Below, one piece after another: positions 33,757-41,053 of a DNA stretch of 41,053 nt. Each line of letters begins with the position of its first letter. Position 1 is the first letter of the stretch. The DNA is from Lingula anatina. Taxonomy: Eukaryota; Brachiopoda; Lingulata; Lingulida; Lingulidae. The translations under genes and the position numbers were made by a program. Location: assembly GCF_001039355.2 (NCBI RefSeq), contig NW_019775708.1, positions 29,163 to 70,215 on the forward strand. Reading direction: 5' to 3'. The notes below the pieces were generated by a model. It did not search any database and had not been told where the DNA came from. It worked only from the letters and a program-made list of their open reading frames with translations.

Positions 33757-34143
33757 ATGACGGTAATAATCGTGAGATATTTTAATTTTAATATTTATGA
33801 AACAGTTGATCGCGATGACGTAAAACCCAACTGTCCTGAAGTCGTTTCAAACTTATTAGATCTATCCAAAATATCCTAAAAGTATTCCATCTGACTGTTA
33901 AAGGAAGTAATGACTAAACTGAAAGTAAAACGAAAAACAAGTGTTTGTCATCTCTTCTGAAAATCAAATCGTAATTGACTGATGTGAGTCAAACTTTATA
34001 TCAGATGAAGTGATTGATTAATTTTGTAAAACTGATATCAAAATATATAGCTTTAAAGGCATCGTCCTACACAAAACCTGTCAGAAAGGAAACCCATGCG
34101 TTTTCAAAATAAGGCCTATTTAATATAATCGCCTTTAAAACTG

Positions 34144-36585
34144 TCATTCTTCCTTTTCTCTCAAAGTTTCTTCCCACGGCTTTTTCTTTCCAATGTCCCA
34201 ATTAAAATGGTAAGTAAAACGCCATTTCTGGGAGGCGTCTGACTCTGCGCACAACGTCATGGTCACCTGACCTTCACTGTCCAATCCCAAGCAACGGTTT
34301 GTGCCAAGATGTTTGAGCATAGAATTTTCAAATGTCCATGTGTTGGTTGTATTGTTGCATTCACTGGTAAGATTGAGTGTTGCGTTTTCAGTTAAATTAA
34401 AACACCTTGCGTAAAACATAAATTTGCCGTTTGCATCAAAATGAAAGGCGTGCTCGGCGACGTACTGATCTGAGCAGGGCGTGCTGGAGACCACGTGACC
34501 ATCACGAGATATGACGTCATAACTGAGGCACGTGTCCTCTTTCGTGTGGTGAATCAACTGTCCGAAATACAGATTAGATTTTAAAGGCACCGGTGTATCG
34601 GGGATGATATTTTCGACGTACCAAGAAAACGGTTTACATCCCAATTGTTTTCTCAGCTCCTGGCGCTGTTCAATGTGCGTATAATTCACGGGCTCAATGG
34701 CCCATTGCGTGGCATAAAAGATATCTCTGTGCTCATCTAGCCAAAGTTCCACCGTCTTTATTTGATTCTTCTGGATTATGGCACTCGATTTGGTCTTCAC
34801 ACTTTTAAAAGTATACGTCAGACCGCCATGTTTGAACACGTGGGCAACACGTGAGCACGGAATGGTCTCCAGGCGACCGCCACACATCCATATGCGAAAT
34901 GAATGTTCGATATTCTCCGCCCCCCAAATTTCCATCGTAGTATCATACGCTCCGAGCTCCCAGAAATACTTCCGGTCGATGCCATGTGCACACCCAACCA
35001 TGGTCGGGGTGGGAATCGGTGAAAGCTCCCCCTCACGGTTCTTCAGAACATCAATGGGTATTTTCCTCCACCGGAAGGTCATATCCCAGTCAAAAGTACC
35101 GCGAAAGTCTGGCACGGCTCTCATGAACTCAAAATCGTGCGGTTTTATCAGATCCATGACGGGAATGACGACACACGAGCGGCATTCTTTGATCCTGGCG
35201 ACCAGAGGTTGCAGCCAATCAGTTCCCATCTCTGAGTGCGAATCCAAAAAGAAGAGCACGTCACCGCTGGCACGTGATGCGCCGTGCTGCCTAGCAACCA
35301 TCAACCCGCTGCGTTCTTCCAGTCGGTACAGTTTGACCTTTTCTAGCTCGTCGACGTAATCAGCCAGCGGAGCTCCCAGATAATCGTAGGTGCTGTTATC
35401 GTCTACCAGGATGACTTCTAGCAGAAGTTCCGGCGGGGTTGCGTCCAGAACAGAGTGAACGGTCCTTAGGAGCGTCGACCATGCCTCGTTAAAAAACGGT
35501 ATGACGACACTGGTTCTTGGCAGCCGGCTCAGGTCGTACTTAATGGAATGACATTTTTCTGGGCGGATATCCGGTAGCGTTCTGTGTAGCGTGAGCAAAT
35601 CGGTGGCTGTTGCATTAAATCCGTATTCCCCGTGACTTGTCATTCTGGTTATTCGGTTCCATGTTGCGTTCACTTCACTGACTTTTACGTCGTCTACTTT
35701 AGCTGCGGTTTCAGCGGTATCAGTAGGGGCCATCTTCAACTTTCCTGTTTCTCTGGATTTGTTTTCTTTTCCGACTTCCGAATGAGGTACTTTAACTACA
35801 TCTGATGTGTTACTTGTATCATTTTGTTTTAGTACTTGAATTTGGGAAGGGGTTGCAGGTGCTTGATTATTGCTTACGACCGATGGACCAATTTCTTCTT
35901 TTTCCCTAGTTTTATTTTCTTTTTCATCTTTTGCTGTAAGTCCTTCTTCCCGATTGGTATCTGATGGACTCTTTGGATCATTTTGCACTGTTAACTGAAC
36001 CTTCGAAAGTGCTGCAGTTTTACTTGGATCTTCAACGATCTTTTGGTGGTCGATTATCTCTTTCTCTTTTTCTCCATTTTTATTTTCTTCTTTTACAGCT
36101 TCATTTTGTTTTTCAATTAGAAAACTTGCATCCTCCATCTTGTTAATAGCTGACAAGTTATTATAATCCATGCGTATAAGTAACTGAGCGCCGGAAGGCC
36201 GAGTATTTTGTTGAGTTATACTGACGTTGGAAGGTTTGTTTCCGTGACGTTTGTTCACGCTCTTCTTGACGTCGTTAAAACTTTGAAAACCTGGAAAATC
36301 TGTGTCTTTGCTAAATTTATAAAGCAAGGGCCTCAGCAGAGTAGCAGTGGAGACGTTTTTTCCATGTACGACTATATTGTTACTGAAACCCCAACCCGTC
36401 ACGATGAAGTCCGCGTTAAACGCTCTGCTGGTCTTTCGTTGGGTGTCCCCTTTTTCAGCCACGGTGGTCGCTGCAGTTTGACCAATTCCTGTCACCAAGG
36501 CGGAGAAATCCATGTAGAGGAAAAGCTGAATATTGAGAAAGCCCAGCAGAATAAAAGCAATGATGGTAAGCATGTCGCTCCCCAT
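34144..36585 (-). CDS. Polypeptide N-acetylgalactosaminyltransferase, intronless, 813 aa
   Basis: Transfers GalNAc from UDP-GalNAc to Ser/Thr to start mucin-type O-glycosylation in the Golgi. Type II layout: short cytosolic start, membrane segment at about 6-25, a Lys/Glu/Asn/Thr-rich stem to about 330, a GT-A catalytic domain at about 355-600 (RTSVVIPFFNEAWSTLLRTV, VILVDDNS, metal-binding D448-S-H450 in LFFLDSHSE, the Gal/GalNAc-T motif as IWGAENIEHSFRIWMCGG, and the third metal ligand H582 in HVFKHGG), then a ricin-type lectin domain at about 672-795. In the lectin only the last repeat keeps CLGLD...QKW; the first two are degenerate. Oddities: DSHSE where DSHCE is usual, and WGAEN for WGGEN. 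Length and stem recall GALNT5-like members. The single exon contrasts with the many introns usual in this family. A near-identical partial copy lies upstream at 38376-40160. Confidence 0.97.
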   Translation of the reverse strand: MGSDMLTIIAFILLGFLNIQLFLYMDFSALVTGIGQTAATTVAEKGDTQRKTSRAFNADFIVTGWGFSNNIVVHGKNVSTATLLRPLLYKFSKDTDFPGFQSFNDVKKSVNKRHGNKPSNVSITQQNTRPSGAQLLIRMDYNNLSAINKMEDASFLIEKQNEAVKEENKNGEKEKEIIDHQKIVEDPSKTAALSKVQLTVQNDPKSPSDTNREEGLTAKDEKENKTREKEEIGPSVVSNNQAPATPSQIQVLKQNDTSNTSDVVKVPHSEVGKENKSRETGKLKMAPTDTAETAAKVDDVKVSEVNATWNRITRMTSHGEYGFNATATDLLTLHRTLPDIRPEKCHSIKYDLSRLPRTSVVIPFFNEAWSTLLRTVHSVLDATPPELLLEVILVDDNSTYDYLGAPLADYVDELEKVKLYRLEERSGLMVARQHGASRASGDVLFFLDSHSEMGTDWLQPLVARIKECRSCVVIPVMDLIKPHDFEFMRAVPDFRGTFDWDMTFRWRKIPIDVLKNREGELSPIPTPTMVGCAHGIDRKYFWELGAYDTTMEIWGAENIEHSFRIWMCGGRLETIPCSRVAHVFKHGGLTYTFKSVKTKSSAIIQKNQIKTVELWLDEHRDIFYATQWAIEPVNYTHIEQRQELRKQLGCKPFSWYVENIIPDTPVPLKSNLYFGQLIHHTKEDTCLSYDVISRDGHVVSSTPCSDQYVAEHAFHFDANGKFMFYARCFNLTENATLNLTSECNNTTNTWTFENSMLKHLGTNRCLGLDSEGQVTMTLCAESDASQKWRFTYHFNWDIGKKKPWEETLREKEE

Positions 36586-37363
36586 CGCATCCCGAGTAGA
36601 CTGTTCTCTTTTAGAGCTGTGAAATTATATGCGGTGTGTCGCATTGCCTGGAGGAGTTAACATCACATCTGCCTCTCGGCAATACAGCAGCAGCTGGGAT
36701 TAAGCTGTGGTTGTGGTCGGCATGAAAAATATACAGCGTTTAGCGTTCCGTCTAGATCTCCTCATCTACTGCGTCTCTCACTCCTCTTTATTATCTTAAA
36801 ACGCTTTACGTCTAAGGGCGTCGGTTGTCCTTAGCCGACATCATTTAAAGGTACCAATATTAGTATTTTTACAGGGCATGCATGCTATTTCCCAGTCTTA
36901 ATTCAATTCAAATGGTTAAATGATTTCTTTTTAGTTCAACTAAACCTAAAGCCTGATATAGTAAGTTCCAGCGCCTGTAGTCACGTATACATATCGACAG
37001 TGTTTCCCCGTGAGCACTGCATTTTAACGATGTTTTGACGGAGCCCATGGAAAACGCACCTGTTTTTAAAGTTGATCTATAGTTTCGCTCTATTTTTGGA
37101 CTCTTTTTACATACTGCTGCAATTTCCTGAGTAGACGTAATATTTCCTTTCGCTACTGTTACCAGACAAAATAATCATATAGGTATTAATGCAATCTAAA
37201 TTAAATCTAAATACGCAAAAGGTTTAGACATCAAGTAAAAGAAGTGTAAATATTTTAATGTGACATGAAATATATTACGAGCAGTGGGGTTGCACCCTTT
37301 GGCGACCAAACACCGACAATATATAGTAAACCAGCTTTTTATTTTATTTAAGCATTTATTATC

Positions 37364-37365
<2 letters not shown>
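34897..37365 (-). repeat. Direct repeat, copy 1 (about 2.5 kb, with GalNAc-transferase)
   Basis: Aligns with 38472-40966 at a constant offset of 3575 bases through the coding part, with no indels. It continues through about 780 bp of 5' flank, where small indels appear. Homology on the gene's 3' side stops at 34897, inside the catalytic domain, opposite the ambiguous base 38471. On the other side it stops at a poly-T tract. Confidence 0.95.
36586..37365 (-). promoter_or_regulatory. 5' flank of the GalNAc-transferase, shared by both copies
   Basis: About 780 bp upstream of the start codon is retained in the second copy with a few percent substitutions and small indels. A weak TATAAT (36629-36624 on the minus strand) lies about 40 bases before the ATG. 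No strong core promoter is visible. Confidence 0.4.
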
Positions 37366-37410
<45 letters not shown>

Positions 37411-37419
37411 GGGGGGGGG
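37366..37419. repeat. Poly-T tract followed by poly-G
   Basis: About 44 T then ten G, at the end of repeat copy 1. The second copy has a TA microsatellite and poly-T at the equivalent point. Confidence 0.95.
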
Positions 37420-38375
37420 GATCCAATCAACTCCACTTTTCCGCATATACGATTTAAACGAACAGTTTTAATTTAACGTAAAAACAACGCTTACGCTGTG
37501 TATAGCTTTGTATCCAGGGGGTGGGGGGGACGAGGGAGAGAGACGGCTCCGCACAGCATAAGTAGTGAGTGTTCTATTTAAACAAGTCTTGAATCAAAAA
37601 CTGTTTTTATTAGCAGGTTGACTTTGTCTGGCGCAAATATTTGAGGTTATTACCTCTGTTTGTCTGCTATTATCCGTCCTAAATGGCGACCAGACATTTG
37701 ATTGCATTATTTTATTTTCCCAATATGTCTACTGAATGCAGGTCGACAAAAACAACAGCAGACCACGGTTAATTTAACAGACGAAGTCGGGAGTGCCACA
37801 GAATTAGTTTTTCTCCACACATATTGCACGAAACAGCAGGGTCTGTTATACGCCAACATTTAAACAAGATTTTACACTTGACATACTTCATTTATTATAG
37901 CCAAATCGTATCAGTGCACGAAAATACGACTAATACTTCCTACAACTTCGTTGTTTCTATATGTATATACCTTCAGACATGAGCCTAGGTTTCCAAAAAA
38001 AAAAAAAAACCTCTGAACATTCATCATGGGACCTAACACCTAACCAGCCGGGGCTCCGGGGACGCCTTAGAACTGAATTAAAAAACGAGGAATTCCGCGG
38101 AAAAAGCTCATGTCTGTACCTTTCAAGGATCTTTTCCCTTCTGCTTCCTATTTAATATAATTAATAAATTGTTTCGTTTATCTTGAGTTTGCCTTAATAT
38201 AAAGCACCAATGTAGTATTAGTACTTCTCATCAACATATACATTCTCTATTTTTTTTTTTTAATCCTCATTGGACTAGCCATTGAACTACCTGTGAATAT
38301 CCCACGAAAACAACCGTCCCTGTGACCCTGGTAGAGAGTAGCAATGGACCGGTGTAAACCTCAGCGATATAACCC
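37420..38375. other. Spacer between the two GalNAc-transferase copies
   Basis: Unique A/T-rich sequence with no recognised gene. It shows no similarity I can see to the 3' half of the GalNAc-transferase, so the rest of copy 2 is not simply displaced here. Confidence 0.6.
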
Positions 38376-40160
38376 TTAAATCTTTACACAACAGAGACAC
38401 GGTGTTAAACAATCTTTTTTTCTCGTTTTAACATGCATGTAAACGATGTGGCATTTCAAATACCACCCTGNAAATGAATGTTCGATATTCTCCGCCCCCC
38501 AAATTTCCATCGTAGTATCATACGCTCCGAGCTCCCAGAAATACTTCCGGTCGATGCCATGTGCGCACCCAACCATGGTCGGGGTGGGAATTGGTGAAAG
38601 CTCCCCCTCACGGTTCTTCAGAACATCAATGGGTATTTTCCTCCACCGGAAGGTCATATCCCAGTCAAAAGTACCGCGAAAGTCTGGCACGGCTCTCATG
38701 AACTCAAAATCGTGCGGTTTTATCAGATCCATGACGGGAATGACGACACACGAGCGGCATTCTTTGATCCTGGCGACCAGAGGTTGCAGCCAATCAGTTC
38801 CCATCTCTGAGTGCGAATCCAAAAAGAAGAGCACGTCACCGCTGGCACGTGATGCGCCGTGCTGCCTAGCAACCATCAACCCGCTGCGTTCTTCCAGTCG
38901 GTACAGTTTGACCTTTTCTAGCTCGTCGACGTAATCAGCCAGCGGAGCTCCCAGATAATCGTAGGTGCTGTTATCGTCTACCAGGATGACTTCTAGCAGA
39001 AGTTCCGGCGGGGTGGCGTCCAGAACAGAGTGAACGGTCCTTAGGAGCGTCGACCATGCCTCGTTAAAAAACGGTATGACGACACTGGTTCTTGGCAGCC
39101 GACTCAGGTCGTACTTAATGGAATGACATTTTTCTGGGCGGATATCCGGTAGCGTTCTGTGTAGCGTGAGCAAATCGGTGGCTGTTGCATTAAATCCGTA
39201 TTCCCCGTGACTTGTCATTCTGGTTATTCGGTTCCATGTTGCGTTCACTTCACTGACTTTTACGTCGTCTACTTTAGCTGCGGCTTCAGTGGTATCAGTA
39301 GGGTCGATCTTCAACTTTCCTGTTTCTCCGGATTTGTTTTCTTTTCCGACTTCTGAATGAGGTACTTTAACTACATCTGATGTGTTACTTGTATCATTTT
39401 GTTTTAGTACTTGAATTTGGGAAGAGGTTGCAGGTGCTTGATTATTGCTTAAGACCGATGGACCAATTTCTTCTTTTTCCCCAGTTTTATTTTCTTTTTC
39501 ATCTTTTGCTATAAGTCCTTCTTCCCAATTTGTATCTGATGGACTCTTTGGATCATTTTGCACTGGTAACTGAACCTTCGAAAGTGCTGCAGTTTTACTT
39601 GGATCTTCAACGATCTTTTGGTGGTCGATTATCTCTTTCTCTTTTTCTCCATTTTTATTTTCTTCTTTTACAGCTTCATTTTGTTTTTCAATTAGAAAAC
39701 TTGCATCCTCCATCTTGTTAATAGCTGACAAGTTATTATAATCCATGCGTATAAGTAACTGAGCGTCGGAAGGCCGAGTATATTGTTGAGTTATACTGAC
39801 GTTGGAAGGATTGTTTCCGTGACGCTTGTTCACGCTCTTCTTGACGTCATTATAACTTTGAAAACCTGGAAAATCTGTGTCTTTGCTAAATTTATAAAGC
39901 AAGGGCCTCGGCAGAGTAGCAGTGGAGACGTTTTTTCCATGTACGACTATATTGTTACTGAAACCCCAACCCGTCACGATGAAGTCCGCGTTAAACGCTC
40001 TGCTTGTCTTTCGTTGGGTGTCCCCTTTTTCAGCCACGGTCGTCGCTGCATTTTGACCAATTCCTGTCACCAAGACGGAGAAATCCATGTAGAGTAAAAG
40101 CTGAATATTGAGAAACCCCAGCAGAATAAAAGCAATGATTGTAAGCATGTCGCTCCCCAT
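38376..40160 (-). CDS. Second GalNAc-transferase copy, truncated in the catalytic domain
   Basis: Open frame of 594 residues. Residues 1-563 match the full gene with 19 substitutions, all between residues 22 and 293; residues 294-563 are identical. Homology ends after IEHSF, exactly at the single ambiguous base 38471, followed by 30 unrelated residues to a stop. The metal-binding DSH and WGAEN are kept, but the third metal ligand (H582 in the full copy), the end of the catalytic domain and the lectin domain are absent, so as drawn it would not be an active enzyme. It is either a broken tandem duplicate or, more likely in my view, an allelic copy mis-joined in assembly. True homologous coding sequence is 38472-40160. 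Confidence 0.72.
   Translation of the reverse strand: MGSDMLTIIAFILLGFLNIQLLLYMDFSVLVTGIGQNAATTVAEKGDTQRKTSRAFNADFIVTGWGFSNNIVVHGKNVSTATLPRPLLYKFSKDTDFPGFQSYNDVKKSVNKRHGNNPSNVSITQQYTRPSDAQLLIRMDYNNLSAINKMEDASFLIEKQNEAVKEENKNGEKEKEIIDHQKIVEDPSKTAALSKVQLPVQNDPKSPSDTNWEEGLIAKDEKENKTGEKEEIGPSVLSNNQAPATSSQIQVLKQNDTSNTSDVVKVPHSEVGKENKSGETGKLKIDPTDTTEAAAKVDDVKVSEVNATWNRITRMTSHGEYGFNATATDLLTLHRTLPDIRPEKCHSIKYDLSRLPRTSVVIPFFNEAWSTLLRTVHSVLDATPPELLLEVILVDDNSTYDYLGAPLADYVDELEKVKLYRLEERSGLMVARQHGASRASGDVLFFLDSHSEMGTDWLQPLVARIKECRSCVVIPVMDLIKPHDFEFMRAVPDFRGTFDWDMTFRWRKIPIDVLKNREGELSPIPTPTMVGCAHGIDRKYFWELGAYDTTMEIWGAENIEHSFXGWYLKCHIVYMHVKTRKKDCLTPCLCCVKI
38471..38471. other. Ambiguous base N at a homology breakpoint
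   Basis: The only N noticed in the window. Sequence to its right matches copy 1 from 34897 onward; sequence to its left does not. It probably marks a sequence join. Confidence 0.9.
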
Positions 40161-40965
40161 CGCATCCCGAGTAGACTGTTCTCTTTTTCCGCTGTGGAAT
40201 TATATGCGGTGTGTCGCATTGCCTGGAGGAGTTAACATCACATCTGCCTCCCAGCAATACAGCAGTAGTTGGGATTAAGTTGTGGTTCTGGTAAAAATAT
40301 ACAGCGTTTAGCGTCCCGAGCGTTTAGCGTTCTGTCTAGCTCTCCTCATCTACTGCGTCTCTCACTCCTCTTTAATACTGTACATGTATCTTAAAACGCT
40401 ATACTTCTAAGGGCGTCGGTTGTCCTTAGCCGACATCATTTAAAGGTACCAATATTTGTATTTTTACAGGGCATGCATGCTATTTCCCAGTCTTAATTAA
40501 ATTCAAATGGTGAAATGATTTCTTTTCAGTTCAACTAAACCTAAAGCCTGATATGGTAAGTTCCAGCGCCTGTAGTCACGTATACATATCGACAGTGTTT
40601 CCCCGTGAGCACTGCATTTTAACGATGTTTTGACGGAGCCCATGGAAAACGCACCTGTTTTTAAAGTTGATCTATAGTTTCGCTCTATTTTTGGACTCAT
40701 TTTATATACTGCTGCAATTTCCTGAGTAGACGTAATATTTCCTTTCCTTACTGTTACTAGACAATATCATCATATAGGAACCAGTGCAATCTAAATTAAA
40801 TCTAAATACGCAAAAGGGTAGACATGAAGTAAAAGAAGTGTAAATATTTTAATGTAACATTAAATATATTACGAGCAGTGGGGTTGCACCCTTTGACGAC
40901 CAAACACCGACAGTATGTAGTAAACCAGCTTTTTATTTTATTTTAGCATTTATTATCAGTTTTTG

Positions 40966-40966
<1 letters not shown>
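38472..40966 (-). repeat. Direct repeat, copy 2
   Basis: Partner of 34897-37365. In the 5' flank, copy 2 has a local duplication of GCGTTTAGCGT (about 40305-40331) and an 11-base insertion near TACTGTACATG relative to copy 1. Confidence 0.95.
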
Positions 40967-41046
<80 letters not shown>

Positions 41047-41053
41047 TTTTTTT
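40966..41053. repeat. (TA)n microsatellite and poly-T at the window end
   Basis: About 31 TA units followed by poly-T running off the window. Confidence 0.95.

Noticed and set aside
34778-35359. 193-codon plus-strand frame opposite the GalNAc-transferase
   Set aside because: Antisense shadow of the catalytic domain; the same shadow appears opposite copy 2.
38376-38470. The 30 residues after the break as a genuine alternative C-terminus of GalNAc-transferase copy 2
   Set aside because: They begin at the ambiguous base, match nothing in the family, and remove a metal ligand; more likely read-through into unrelated sequence.

Overview
This is animal nuclear DNA, A/T-rich and intron-bearing, with microsatellites, homopolymer tracts and many short palindromic (MITE-like) elements. 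The gene families (class A peptide GPCR, secreted serpin, Golgi polypeptide GalNAc-transferases) and the style of the repeats suggest a highly polymorphic marine invertebrate, either deuterostome or lophotrochozoan. I cannot name the species. Nothing bacterial, plasmid-like or viral was recognised.

Layout. (1) 1-16.5 kb, plus strand: a two-exon rhodopsin-family peptide receptor of 614 residues. Exon 1 (2179-2581) ends inside the conserved TM3 cysteine codon. An 11.9-kb intron full of repeats follows, and exon 2 (14453-15894) carries the rest plus an unusually long cytoplasmic tail. (2) 16.5-29.5 kb: no gene I can support. It holds several foldback elements, a 231-bp mariner-like MITE, a 163-bp near-identical copy of an intronic segment, and a cluster of CRE-like sites. 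(3) 29.5-31.5 kb, minus strand: a two-exon secreted serpin of 454 residues. It has a good TATA/initiator pair, an Arg-Gly-Asp tripeptide in the reactive-loop hinge, and a C-terminal extension ending in a hydrophobic segment. (4) 33.07-33.76 kb, plus strand: a candidate small gene for a secreted cysteine-rich peptide. It has a TATA box, a signal-like exon, a phase-1 intron, a dibasic site, a C-x4-CC-x4-CC-x4-C domain and a polyadenylation signal. (5) 34.1-41.05 kb, minus strand: an intronless 813-residue polypeptide N-acetylgalactosaminyltransferase. A direct repeat of about 2.5 kb follows, carrying a second copy that loses homology exactly at the window's only ambiguous base (38471), so it lacks the end of the catalytic domain and the lectin domain.

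How the genes relate. No operon logic applies. Serpin, peptide and GalNAc-transferases are all secretory-pathway products lying side by side, but nothing in the sequence shows that they act together. The most informative signals are the serpin loop and tail, the cysteine-rich peptide gene, the broken duplicate (true tandem copy or uncollapsed allele), and the relationship between palindromic element families. No database search was possible; family calls rest on motifs read by eye.
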